From the NCBI RefSeq assembly GCF_008370345.1, contig NZ_VTUU01000012.1, positions 26,958-90,957 of the forward strand: 64,000 nt of DNA, written 5' to 3'. This DNA is from Marinobacter salinexigens. GTDB lineage: Bacteria; Pseudomonadota; Gammaproteobacteria; Pseudomonadales; Oleiphilaceae. Below the pieces are notes generated by a model. It did no database searches. It saw only the letters and a program-made list of their open reading frames with translations, and had not been told where the DNA came from. The translations under genes were made by a program, and so were the position numbers. Below are positions 44,714 to 54,101 of this stretch, piece by piece; positions within the stretch are counted from its first letter, which is position 1; every line of letters starts with the position of its first letter.

Positions 44714-46868
44714 GGGCTGCAAACTGGGTTGGCTCATCGATGGAGGCCATATGCTTGTCCAGTTCCAGCATGTCGGCCATGATGTAGCCACCTTCCCGGA
44801 TAACAAAATCCAGCTCTTCATCGGTCTTGTCGAGATCAGCTGCCTGCTGGTCCTGCCAGTCGTCGAGTTCGTCCAGAGTTTTGAACGGCTCTTCGCCCCG
44901 GATTTGCCGGCGTGCATTGGCAATGGTCAGACGGGTTTGTTCCACTTGCTCGTGTTCCTGTTTGCGGACATCGAGGTTCAGACTGACGGAGTCCTGTTCT
45001 CTCTGTTCGTTCAGGAAATCGATTTCCTGCTGCAGCAGGCTGAATTCAGGGCTGTCAGCAAAACGTTCTTCGTGGCGCTTGCGCAACTCATCGATGATGC
45101 CGCTGAAATCGAAGTACCGGGTATGGGGCACAGCTTCGATCTGATCCCAGGGCAGGGCGTGCTCCAGCGCATCCTCGCCAATGCGTGTTTTGTCGATGCG
45201 GGTCGGGATTTCAATATCCGGAATAACCCCTTTGTGCTGGGTTGAACCTCCGGATACCCGATAGAATTTGGACTGCGTAATCTTCAGCTGGCCGTGGTTC
45301 AGGGGGCGGACCGCCTGTACAGTGCCCTTGCCGAAGGTTTGGGAGCCAACAACCAGGCCCCGTCCATAATCCTGTATCGCCCCGGCGAAGATTTCCGAGG
45401 CGGACGCACTCATCCGGTTGGTCAGTACGACCAGAGGGCCATCATAGGCTACGGAAGGATCCTCATCGTTCAGCACCTGAACGGTGTTGTTGGAGTTGCG
45501 GATCTGGACTGTGGGGCCTTTGTCGATAAACAGACCGACGAGATCGTTGGCTTCGTGCAGGGCTCCTCCGCCGTTATTGCGAAGATCAATCACCAGCCCG
45601 TCAACGCCCTGTTCTTCCAGTTCGCTGATCAGCTTCCGGACGTCACGAGTGGTGCTCTTGTAGTCCGGATCGCCGGCTTGCATGGCCTGAAAATCGGCGT
45701 AGAAGGTCGGGATAGTGATAACGCCCACGGTATAGTCTGAACCGTCCCGGTTGAGCTGAATGACATCCTTGCTGGCACTTTGTTCCTCCAGCTTCACTTC
45801 GTCCCGGGTGATGGCGATGCTTTTGGTGATCGTCTCATCGGTCGCGCTGGATGGAATCACCTCAAGGGTCACCACCGAATTTCGGGGGCCGCGGATCAGG
45901 TCCACGACCTCGTCGAGGCGCCAGCCGATGACGTTGACGGGCTTTTCATCATCCTGTGCAACAGACACGATGCGATCAGCAGGCTGCAATTGCCCTTGCT
46001 GGGAGGCTGGGCCGCCAGGAACCAGGCGAACCACTTTGGTGTATTCATTGTCTGATTGCAGTACCGCACCGATGCCTTCCAGAGAAAGGCTCATGTTGAT
46101 ATTGAAGTTCTCGGATGTGCGCGGCGAAAAATACGATGTGTGAGGATCCCACATGCCGGTAAAGGCATTCATGTAGGCCTGGAACGCGTCTTCACTTCTT
46201 GCCTGGTAGGCGCGCTTGAGTTGCCCTTCGTAGCGGCGCTGCAGGTTTTCAGTGATGGTGTCGTCATCGCTGCCGTTGAGGCGCTGGGCGAGTACGGCAT
46301 TTTTGATACGCTTGATCCATAGCGCGTCAAGGGCCGCACTGTCCGTTGCCCATTCAGCATCGGAGCGGTCGAGCAGAATGCTTTCGTCAGAACTGAAATT
46401 CAGCTTGTCGAGGCCATCGTCTATGACATCCAAAGCAAACTGGAGCCGTTCAATGACTCGTTGCTGGACAAGGTTGTAGATATCGAAACCCGGTTGCAAC
46501 TGCCCTGTTTTAAGGGCAGAGCCAAGGTGGTTACGAATCTGACTGAAGGTCGACACATCATCCTGGGTGAGGTAAATCCGCTGGCCGTCCAGGTAATCGA
46601 GGTACGCATCAAAGACTTGTCCGGAAAGCTCGTCACTGATTCCCAGATCGCGGAAGTGCGTAAACTGAAGCTGACGGGCAATAAGGATGTTCGCTCGGGC
46701 CTGATCGATGGTTGGTGCCACCGGTTCATAGACCTTTGCGTCGTCCATCGTTGCCTGAACACCCAGCGGCATTGAGAACAACAGGGCAACGGAGATTGCC
46801 CTGCACAGGCCGGTGTGCCGTTTAACGTTGTTGATGCAGCGTGCGATGTTTTTTTCCGCGATGGTCAT
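44685..46868 (-). CDS. prc: Prc/Tsp tail-specific protease (S41)
   Basis: Prc degrades periplasmic proteins from the C-terminus and trims PBP3. The ATG at 46868 gives 727 residues, longer than the 682 of E. coli Prc. A signal peptide (ISVALLFSMPLGVQA), a PDZ domain (about 235-330: SLEGIGAVLQ and GGPASQQGQLQPADRIV), and the S41 core are visible, with the catalytic Ser in NRMSASASEIFAGA and the Lys in FGKGTVQ. The C-terminal tail is a low-complexity Gln-Ala repeat encoded by a hexamer array. Confidence 0.94.
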   Translation of the reverse strand: MTIAEKNIARCINNVKRHTGLCRAISVALLFSMPLGVQATMDDAKVYEPVAPTIDQARANILIARQLQFTHFRDLGISDELSGQVFDAYLDYLDGQRIYLTQDDVSTFSQIRNHLGSALKTGQLQPGFDIYNLVQQRVIERLQFALDVIDDGLDKLNFSSDESILLDRSDAEWATDSAALDALWIKRIKNAVLAQRLNGSDDDTITENLQRRYEGQLKRAYQARSEDAFQAYMNAFTGMWDPHTSYFSPRTSENFNINMSLSLEGIGAVLQSDNEYTKVVRLVPGGPASQQGQLQPADRIVSVAQDDEKPVNVIGWRLDEVVDLIRGPRNSVVTLEVIPSSATDETITKSIAITRDEVKLEEQSASKDVIQLNRDGSDYTVGVITIPTFYADFQAMQAGDPDYKSTTRDVRKLISELEEQGVDGLVIDLRNNGGGALHEANDLVGLFIDKGPTVQIRNSNNTVQVLNDEDPSVAYDGPLVVLTNRMSASASEIFAGAIQDYGRGLVVGSQTFGKGTVQAVRPLNHGQLKITQSKFYRVSGGSTQHKGVIPDIEIPTRIDKTRIGEDALEHALPWDQIEAVPHTRYFDFSGIIDELRKRHEERFADSPEFSLLQQEIDFLNEQREQDSVSLNLDVRKQEHEQVEQTRLTIANARRQIRGEEPFKTLDELDDWQDQQAADLDKTDEELDFVIREGGYIMADMLELDKHMASIDEPTQFAAQAQAQAPNQ

Positions 46869-47057
46869 AATACGTACCTGACGGTGTAGGGTGAGAGGCT
46901 GGAACGGGTGCCTCTCTTTCCCGAAAGCGAATAAATTTATTGTAGGCAAGCGCCAGAGCCGTTGCCATAGTCAGGGCGTATCGGTTCGTGACAATCTGTC
47001 CATGAACCGGTCAGATTGTTAACGTTGAGAAAGGCTTACCGTATAGAAAATTATCGA

Positions 47058-47082
47058 TGCCGGAGGGGAATCCCCTCCGGCA
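47058..47082 (-). terminator. Hairpin after the beta-oxidation pair
   Basis: TGCCGGAGGGGA (47058-47069) and TCCCCTCCGGCA (47071-47082) form a near-perfect inverted repeat just downstream of the stop at 47094. The T tract after it (on the minus strand) is imperfect, so termination is likely but not certain. Confidence 0.65.
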
Positions 47083-47093
47083 GGGTGAATGGA

Positions 47094-49244
47094 TCAGGCA
47101 AAGGAGGTATTGGATTCCGCTTTCTCCAGCAACAGTTTTGGCGCGGCGAAGCGCTCTCCGTACTGTTGTTCCAGCTCCCGCGCGCGTTCAGCAAACGCCC
47201 GGACGCCGTACTGGTTGATGAACTGGATGGCTCCTCCGGTCCATGGGGCATAGCCAATGCCGAATATGCTACCGATGTTGGCGTCCTCCACCGTTCGCAG
47301 CACATTTTCCTCAAGGCACCGAACGGTTTCGATTGCCTGAATAAACAGTATTCTGTCTTTCAGATCCTGAAGTTGCACGGCTGCAGCCTTGTCGGAGTTC
47401 GTATAGAGGTTTTCCAGCTCTGGCCACAGGTATTTCCTGCCATTGGCCGGGTACTCATAGAAGCCTGCTCCAGCAGCCTTGCCCATACGCCCATGCGTGT
47501 TCACCATCTGGTCGATGACGGCTTCGGCCGGGTGTGCATTCCATTGACCTCCAGCCGCTTCGGTGTCATGTTTGCTCTGGTCCCGGATGTGCTGCATCAG
47601 CGTCATGCTGACTTCATCAGAGATCGCCAGGGGGCCTACCGGCATGCCGGCGAGCAAGCCCGCATTCTCAATGCTCGACGGGTGGATGCCTTCTCCAAGC
47701 ATACTGATACCTTCGTTCACGAAGGTGCCGAACACTCGTGAGGTGAAGAAACCGCGGCTGTCGTTGACCACAATCGGAATCTTGCCGATTTGCTGGACAT
47801 AGTCGAATGCCCGGGCGAGGGTTTCATCTGACGTTTTTTCGCCAACTATAATTTCCACCAACTGCATCTTGTCCACTGGGGAGAAGAAGTGCAGGCCGAT
47901 AAAGTTTTCCGGCCGGGCAGACGCCTCAGCCAGCTGGGTGATGGGAATGGTGGAAGTGTTGGATGCAAAGATCCCGTTGTCGACCAGTTTGGGTTCTGCC
48001 TCGGCGGTTACGCTGGCTTTCAGTGTGCTGTCCTCGAAAACAGCCTCGATTACCAGATCACACCCTTCGAGGTCGTCGGCTGAATCGGTCGTTTTAATCC
48101 GACCAAGGATTGCCTGCATTTTGTCTTCTGTCATCCGGCCCCGGCTGACCTTCTTTGACAGCAGGTTCGACGCGTAACTTTTGCCTTTCTCGGCATTTTC
48201 GACGGATACGTCCTTAAGAACCACCTCGATACCGCGTACTGCCGTAGAGTAGGCAATGCCGGCGCCCATCATCCCGGCACCGAGCACGCCGACCTTGTTG
48301 AAGGTTTTCTTTTCAATACCATCAGGGCGACTCTCGCCTGCTTTGATGGCGTTAAGCTGAAACCAGAAGGTTCCGGTCATGTTTTTGGCGACCGGGCCAG
48401 TGACCAGTTCAGTAAAATAACGGGTTTCGATCAGGCTACCATTGTCAAAATCCACCTGAGCACCTTCGACGGCTGCCGACAGAATACGCTCTGGCGCCGG
48501 ATAGCAGCCTTTGGTTTTTTGTTTGAGCATGGCGGGAGCGATCGCAAGTTTCTGCGCCATCGCGGGGTGATGCGGTGCCCCGCCTGGAAACCGGAAGCCT
48601 TTCTGGTCCCAGGGCTGCTTGCAGGTAGGGTTCGCCTCAATAAAGGCGCGGGCTTTGGCGATCATCTCTTCTGGCGATGCGGCCAGCTCATCAATGATGC
48701 CGGCTTTAAGGGCTGCCTTGGGGCTGACTTTCTTACCTTCCATGAGATAGGGAAAGGCGGCTTCGAGGCCAATCATACGGGGTAGACGCTGGGTGCCTCC
48801 TCCACCAGGAAGCAGGCCCAGGGTGACTTCCGGCAACCCGAGCTGAATCCTGTCATCATCCAGGGCAATCCTGTGATGGCAGGCGAGGGCGATTTCCAGC
48901 CCGCCGCCCAGGGCAGCGCCGTTGATGGCAGCGACCATGGGCTTTCCGGTGGTTTCCAGATAGCGCAAGTCGGTTTTTAGACCGTTGACCATCGTCTCGA
49001 ACGCTTCGGCGTCTGCCCTGGTCACTTTGTGCAGTTCGTTCAGGTCGCCACCGGCAAAAAAGGTTTTTTTGGCGGATGCGATGATGATTCCTTTGATACT
49101 CTCCAGATCTTCTTTGACTTTATGGACAGTGGCTGCCAAAGCCTGTCGAAATTCGCCGTTCATGGTGTTGGCTGACTGGCCAGGCATGTCGATAGTCAGG
49201 GTCAGGATCTGATCTGGCCCCAATTCGTAGCGGATAGCGCTCAT
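47094..49244 (-). CDS. FadB/FadJ-type multifunctional beta-oxidation protein
   Basis: The 716-residue protein joins an enoyl-CoA hydratase domain (about 1-190: FFAGGDLNELHK, NGAALGGGLEIALACHHR, LPEVTLGLLPGGGGTQRLPR) with a 3-hydroxyacyl-CoA dehydrogenase (about 310-700: VGVLGAGMMGAGIAYSTA, FFSPVDKMQLVEII, GRMGKAAGAGFYEYP). With the upstream thiolase it forms a complete pair for cycling acyl-CoA. It is closer to FadJ-like proteins than to FadB by length, but this is not decided. Confidence 0.93.
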   Translation of the reverse strand: MSAIRYELGPDQILTLTIDMPGQSANTMNGEFRQALAATVHKVKEDLESIKGIIIASAKKTFFAGGDLNELHKVTRADAEAFETMVNGLKTDLRYLETTGKPMVAAINGAALGGGLEIALACHHRIALDDDRIQLGLPEVTLGLLPGGGGTQRLPRMIGLEAAFPYLMEGKKVSPKAALKAGIIDELAASPEEMIAKARAFIEANPTCKQPWDQKGFRFPGGAPHHPAMAQKLAIAPAMLKQKTKGCYPAPERILSAAVEGAQVDFDNGSLIETRYFTELVTGPVAKNMTGTFWFQLNAIKAGESRPDGIEKKTFNKVGVLGAGMMGAGIAYSTAVRGIEVVLKDVSVENAEKGKSYASNLLSKKVSRGRMTEDKMQAILGRIKTTDSADDLEGCDLVIEAVFEDSTLKASVTAEAEPKLVDNGIFASNTSTIPITQLAEASARPENFIGLHFFSPVDKMQLVEIIVGEKTSDETLARAFDYVQQIGKIPIVVNDSRGFFTSRVFGTFVNEGISMLGEGIHPSSIENAGLLAGMPVGPLAISDEVSMTLMQHIRDQSKHDTEAAGGQWNAHPAEAVIDQMVNTHGRMGKAAGAGFYEYPANGRKYLWPELENLYTNSDKAAAVQLQDLKDRILFIQAIETVRCLEENVLRTVEDANIGSIFGIGYAPWTGGAIQFINQYGVRAFAERARELEQQYGERFAAPKLLLEKAESNTSFA

Positions 49245-49272
49245 GTTCGTTTCTCCTTAAAAAGTAATGGGG

Positions 49273-50481
49273 TCAGACGCGTTCGATGATGGTGGCAATA
49301 CCCATGCCGCCACCTACACAGAGTGTGGCCAGGCCGTATCGCAACTCACGGCGTTCCAGTTCGTCCAGCAGGGTACCGAGGATCATTGCTCCCGTAGCGC
49401 CAAGGGGGTGCCCCATGGCGATGGCACCTCCGTTGACGTTTACTTTTTCATCGGGGACGGACAGTTCTCTCTGGAAGCGCATGACGACGGAGGCAAAGGC
49501 TTCGTTCACCTCGAACAGATCAATCTGGTCTGCGCTCAGGCCCGCCTTTTCTAGCGCTTTGAGGGCCGCAGGTGCCGGGCCAGTGAGCATGATTGTGGGG
49601 TCCGTACTGGTGACTGCGGTCGCTACGATCCTGGCTCTGGGGGTGAGGCCAAGAGCCTTGCCTTTTGCTTCACTGCCAATGAGCATGGCCGTCGCGCCAT
49701 CCACGATACCGGATGAGTTGCCTGCATGGTGAACGTGATTGATTTTCTCGACGTAGTGATATTTTTCGCGGGCGACAGCGTCAAAACCCATTTCCCCCAT
49801 CATCTGGAATGAGGGTTTAAGGCCCGATAGCGACTCAACCGTTGTGTCGGCACGGACATGCTCGTCCCGGTCCAGGATCACTACGCCGTTCTGGTCGGTT
49901 ACAGGTACGATGGACTGGGCAAAATATCCGTTTGCCCACGCATTGGCTGCCTTTTTCTGCGAACGCACAGCAAAGCTGTCTACATCTTCGCGGCTGAAAC
50001 CTTCCAGGGTGGCGATGAGATCCGCACCAATACCCTGAGGCATGAACCCGGTATGCAGATTGGTAGCGGGGTCTGTGGCCCAGGCACCGCCGTCGGATCC
50101 CATAGGTACTCGAGACATGGCCTCGACGCCGCCGGCAACAACCAGATCTTCCCATCCTGATCGAACTTTCATGGCAGCCAGATTCACCGCTTCGAGGCCA
50201 GAGGCACAGAATCTGTTCAGGGTGACACCTGCGACCTTTTCATCCCAGTCGGCTGCGAGTGCTGCTGTTTTGGCAATATCAGCGCCCTGATCACCAACGG
50301 CTGTCACGCATCCCATGACGATGTCATCGACCTGCGCGGTATCAAGGCGGTTACGATGCTGGAGTGCGTTCAGAACTGTGGTCAGTAACGTGATCGGCTT
50401 TACGCTGTGCAGCGCGCCGTTATTTTTGCCTCTCCCCCTGGGGGTGCGGACTGCATCGAAAATATACGCCTCGGTAGTCAT
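49273..50481 (-). CDS. Acetyl-CoA C-acyltransferase (thiolase)
   Basis: The ATG at 50481 gives 402 residues. The thiolase active-site Cys is in LNRFCASGLEAVNLA, with the His in NGGAIAMGHPLGATGA and the second Cys in LATLCVGGGMGIA. An upstream open frame to 50610 lacks thiolase content and is ignored. It is the first gene of the pair and lies 28 bases from the dehydrogenase gene. Confidence 0.94.
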   Translation of the reverse strand: MTTEAYIFDAVRTPRGRGKNNGALHSVKPITLLTTVLNALQHRNRLDTAQVDDIVMGCVTAVGDQGADIAKTAALAADWDEKVAGVTLNRFCASGLEAVNLAAMKVRSGWEDLVVAGGVEAMSRVPMGSDGGAWATDPATNLHTGFMPQGIGADLIATLEGFSREDVDSFAVRSQKKAANAWANGYFAQSIVPVTDQNGVVILDRDEHVRADTTVESLSGLKPSFQMMGEMGFDAVAREKYHYVEKINHVHHAGNSSGIVDGATAMLIGSEAKGKALGLTPRARIVATAVTSTDPTIMLTGPAPAALKALEKAGLSADQIDLFEVNEAFASVVMRFQRELSVPDEKVNVNGGAIAMGHPLGATGAMILGTLLDELERRELRYGLATLCVGGGMGIATIIERV

Positions 50482-50694
50482 CTCTGATCCTCTGATGATT
50501 GTTGTGTAGAACAGAATTGCGTTGGGACAACCATAGCTGTTTGCGGATATCGGGCGTAATGACGTGGCCTGCCAATTACATTGGCGAAAATGCTCATGAG
50601 GCAATCGCAACGAATCTCCCGACTGCCATGACAGGCGCTCTAATGAGTTCTATGTTTAGAGGAACTCGCTGGTAAAGATTGGAGGCAGATGGTT

Positions 50695-50958
50695 ATGTCC
50701 TTCCGAGATGCAATCGACAACTTTTATGAGCGGCTCGTACTGGATGCGATCCAGGCAACGCGGGACGATGGGGATACGGCTGATTATCTGACTGATGTCA
50801 TGTGTGTGGCTTTGAACAGGTTACCCGCCCGGTACTACCGCCACTCCATTGATATGATGTTTTATCTTGCGGATGAAGAACTAAAGGACATGAAAATAAA
50901 ATCCCTGGAAGCCGTGAAGGTCGCCAGGGATTTTGTCAGAGAGCACCAAAGAGGTTAA
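50695..50958 (+). CDS. ComFB-like small protein
   Basis: The ATG at 50695 is favoured over 50689, since GGAGG at 50681-50685 is then at a normal distance. The 87-residue product resembles late-competence ComFB family proteins: VLDAIQATRDDG, then DVMCVALNRLPARYYRHSIDMMFYL, which is the core motif. The zinc-binding Cys set of classical ComFB is reduced to a single Cys. Its role in Gram-negative bacteria is not established. Confidence 0.7.
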   Translation: MSFRDAIDNFYERLVLDAIQATRDDGDTADYLTDVMCVALNRLPARYYRHSIDMMFYLADEELKDMKIKSLEAVKVARDFVREHQRG

Positions 50959-50970
50959 GACCTTCAGTGA

Positions 50971-53439
50971 TTAGCCGTCGATAACGGCTGACAAGGCAGA
51001 ATTGAGCCTCTGGGCCATTGTCTGATCGGGTTGTTCGGCGGATTCATTCAGGCACCAGCCCGCGACCAGCTTTTCCAGCTCAGTGAGTTGGTCGCCGGCC
51101 TTTTCTGAAGAACCCATGCCTTCGGCCAGCCTTTTTACCTGAATTTCCATTCTCTGATGCTGAGCTGACTCAGGAGATGGAATTCCGCCGAGGATCTCGG
51201 CGCGAATGACCAGTTCCTGAATGCTCAGTGTTTCCTGACCGGCGGCAAGGGCTGGCCAGTGTGCTGGCGCTTCTGCAGAGGCCACGGGGCCGGCAGTCCT
51301 TGCTGTCACCAACGATTGCCAGGACTGAATGTTGGCGGATAGCCGGTTAATCTCAATAGCCTGTTTCAGGCGCTTCTTCTCATTCTGAACCTGCTCCCTG
51401 GACGTGGAGGACAGGGCCGAGCTGTCGAGTGCTGCAAGCTTTTCAAGAGCGCTTGAGAGAGACTCGTTACTGCTGTTTCGATCAATCGTTTGTACCTCAG
51501 CCACCGCATCAGCTGCGGCCTGATCAGCCGCCTGGGTGGCCTGCTCCTGCTGAGAGCGCTGAACCTCGCGCCGGGCGAAGATCTGGTCACAGGCCTGGCG
51601 GAACAATTGCCACATTTTGCGATCTTCCCGGTGCCGCGTGATGCCAACCGCTTTCCAGTCGGACTGGAGTTTCTTGGCTTGATTCATGGCCTCCTGAAGT
51701 GGCTCGTGGCTGACCAGCGCGGTGGCCTGGTCGACAATATTCTGTTTGATGGCTTCGTTTTTCAGTCTTTCTTCATTCAGCGGTGCTTCGAGCTTCTTGA
51801 GCAGGTCGTCAAAATGCTTCTGAACCTGGCGGTTATCCCGGAATTCAACTGGCCATGCCGCTTTCCATTCCTGACGTGCCGTCTGGTGGATCTTTTCAGC
51901 AGCTTTCCATTCAATATTCGACCAGTCTGCTGCTTTCAGGAAAGCTTCAAGCTCGTCGCAAATGGCCTGGCGCTTTTCAAGGTTGGCCTGCTTCAGTCCG
52001 GATTTGGCGGAGAAGTAGGCTTTGCAAGGCTCGTAAGCCTTATCTGACGCTTCTTTGAAGCGGGCCCAGAGGGTCCGGTCGGAGGAGCCGCCAAGCTCTC
52101 GCCATTCATTTTGCAGTTCCTTGATGCGCTCGGCTTTGGCTTCCGGCTCCATCGGCTGCTGTGCGAGGTATTCCATTTGTTCGCACAGGGCAATCTGTTT
52201 GGGTTCTGTGGCAAAACCCTGCCAGTCAGAAAGCTCTCTGAATTGTCCCGTTAGTAACTGCATCCTGGCCTGAAACGGCTTGCCGTGGCGATTGTCGAGG
52301 TTTCGGTGTTGCTGCTGGGCGGTTTTAAGAAGTTGCTTGGATTCTTTTAGCTGTTTGGCTTCCAGAGCCTCTTCCAGCTTGGCAATGGTGGTTTCCAGTG
52401 CAGCGGTCAGTGCTTTTTGCTTTTCAACGTCGGCGCTATCAGGGGCAGGCCGTTCTTTGCGCTTTCCAGAGAGCTTTCGGGCATGTTCGAGAAGGGAGGG
52501 GGTTGGGAAACCCTCGGGCCAGTGTATTTCCCGACTCAGAGTCCGCGCTTGCTCCCGCTGGTCGTCGGTAGGTTCGGTTCCTGACGCCAAAACAGCTGCC
52601 ATTTCGACAAGTGTTTCCTTGTCCTGGATGATGCGGCGAATGGCGCTCACGTAGTTGCGGAGACCATGCATTGCGGCTTCGTAGGTCTTCTGTTCCTGCT
52701 TGTCGACAGCAGTGTCGCGAGTAGCTTCAAGCCATCGATTTTCCTGGGTTTTCTGTAGCGCATCGAGGGAAGCCAGCGAGGGCAGTTCCTCAGGGGACTG
52801 TTCCTTAAGCTCATTCATCGTGGAGTTGATCAGGGCCAATGTCTCTGCGCGTTCTTCGCGTTGGGCCAGGTGGCGCTTTTCTTCCTCCAGTGCACTCTGA
52901 ATAGACTGAAGACGCTGCTTGCAACGATGTACAGAATCCAGGAATTGTTGAGTCTGATCAGTTGCTGCTTCACTCTCAACGCTGGACCATTGTGCTATCA
53001 GGGAGTCCAGTCTGGCTTCATAGAGCTTGGTGTCATCGGTTTTTGCCAGCTCGGAAACGCTCCGGACCAAGTTTGTGATGTTCTGTGAGAGGTTTTCTTT
53101 CCGAGCCTGCTCTTCGCGGATTTTCTGAAGGGCCTGTTTGGTAATCTGATAGACACCTTTGTCCCGGCCCTTTGCCTGTTTCTGGACCGCATGCAGACAG
53201 GTTTCATCGGCCAGCCTTCCGGCGGCTTCCAGCCGTATTTCGGCAGTAAGGCCGCTGGTGGCGAGATCGCTCAGGGTTTTCTGGTCTGGTGTCCCTTTAA
53301 GGGCTGCGAGCTGCTGTTCCCGCTGCCTGGCACGTTCGTCCGTCTGTTGAGTATCGGCAGGAGGAGTCTGTCTCCGGGGCTTGGTGGAAGTTTCCGGAGA
53401 TTTGCGGGATCTGAACAGTTTCTGGATGAATGCGGCCAT
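50971..53439 (-). CDS. DUF349 repeat coiled-coil protein
   Basis: The ATG at 53439 (MAAFIQKLFRSRK) gives 822 residues. After a charged, disordered N-terminus, most of the protein is predicted coiled coil with several DUF349 modules, for instance ALCEQMEYLAQQPMEPEAKA, RTLWARFKEASDKAYEPCKAY and RKMWQLFRQACDQIFARREV, the typical W/L-x-RF pattern. The family function is unknown. It converges on the ComFB-like gene with 12 bases between stops. Confidence 0.88.
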   Translation of the reverse strand: MAAFIQKLFRSRKSPETSTKPRRQTPPADTQQTDERARQREQQLAALKGTPDQKTLSDLATSGLTAEIRLEAAGRLADETCLHAVQKQAKGRDKGVYQITKQALQKIREEQARKENLSQNITNLVRSVSELAKTDDTKLYEARLDSLIAQWSSVESEAATDQTQQFLDSVHRCKQRLQSIQSALEEEKRHLAQREERAETLALINSTMNELKEQSPEELPSLASLDALQKTQENRWLEATRDTAVDKQEQKTYEAAMHGLRNYVSAIRRIIQDKETLVEMAAVLASGTEPTDDQREQARTLSREIHWPEGFPTPSLLEHARKLSGKRKERPAPDSADVEKQKALTAALETTIAKLEEALEAKQLKESKQLLKTAQQQHRNLDNRHGKPFQARMQLLTGQFRELSDWQGFATEPKQIALCEQMEYLAQQPMEPEAKAERIKELQNEWRELGGSSDRTLWARFKEASDKAYEPCKAYFSAKSGLKQANLEKRQAICDELEAFLKAADWSNIEWKAAEKIHQTARQEWKAAWPVEFRDNRQVQKHFDDLLKKLEAPLNEERLKNEAIKQNIVDQATALVSHEPLQEAMNQAKKLQSDWKAVGITRHREDRKMWQLFRQACDQIFARREVQRSQQEQATQAADQAAADAVAEVQTIDRNSSNESLSSALEKLAALDSSALSSTSREQVQNEKKRLKQAIEINRLSANIQSWQSLVTARTAGPVASAEAPAHWPALAAGQETLSIQELVIRAEILGGIPSPESAQHQRMEIQVKRLAEGMGSSEKAGDQLTELEKLVAGWCLNESAEQPDQTMAQRLNSALSAVIDG

Positions 53440-53606
53440 GTGGGTATCCTTAATGGGATTGAAACCAGTCCGCGGCGTGGGCAAAGTGGCCCAACGCCGA
53501 CCATCGACCTGCCATTGGCAGGTCGGATACACAATTCCGACGTGTGTCGGAAGAAAAATTCGGCCGCTAGTCTAGCGTTTTGTATGTGTTTGCGAAAAGG
53601 GTCTGT

Positions 53607-54083
53607 ATGGCAAAACACGAAAATCTTGAGGACCAGGAATACAAGGCTCGCTCCGTAGCGTTACGGCTCTTGGCCCGGCGCGAACATAGCCGGCTCGAAC
53701 TTTCGCTCAAGTTGCGTCAAAGAAAGCTTGATCAGCAGATTATTGATGCAGTCCTCGACGATTACGAAAAAGAGGGGTGGTTGGATGACCAGAGATTCGC
53801 CGAAGTCTATGCCCGTCAGCGCATGGAACTCGGCTATGGCGCCATCCGGATTCTGGGGGAGTTGCAGCAGCGGGGGGTAAAGAGCGCGCCAGAGAACCTT
53901 GACAGTATGACCGAGTCAGATTGGTGTCATCTGGTGACGAGGCTTCGAGAAAAGCGTTTCGGGTTGTCGGATCTCGCTGATGACTGGGACGAGAAGGTCC
54001 GTCAGGCTCGCTTTCTGACCCGCAGGGGATTTTCTTCCAGCCAGGTGGAAGCGGCGCTTGAGGCCCGGTCGACAGACGAGTAA
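53607..54083 (+). CDS. recX: RecX, regulatory protein
   Basis: RecX inhibits RecA filaments. The ATG at 53607 (MAKHENLEDQ) gives 158 residues, normal for the family. The RecX fold shows ALRLLARREHSRLELSLKL, DYEKEGWLDDQRFAEVYARQR and RKRFGLSDL-type repeats, ending FLTRRGFSSSQVEAAL. recA is not beside it here, which is unusual compared with many relatives. Confidence 0.92.
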   Translation: MAKHENLEDQEYKARSVALRLLARREHSRLELSLKLRQRKLDQQIIDAVLDDYEKEGWLDDQRFAEVYARQRMELGYGAIRILGELQQRGVKSAPENLDSMTESDWCHLVTRLREKRFGLSDLADDWDEKVRQARFLTRRGFSSSQVEAALEARSTDE

Positions 54084-54101
54084 GCAGCTGTATCAGAACG
54101 A

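Noticed and set aside
43910..44923. Longer start for the helix-turn-helix protein
   Set aside because: The extra 88 residues lie inside prc in another frame and have low-complexity Trp/Ser/Arg/Pro-rich composition; the ATG at 44659 just after the prc stop is better.
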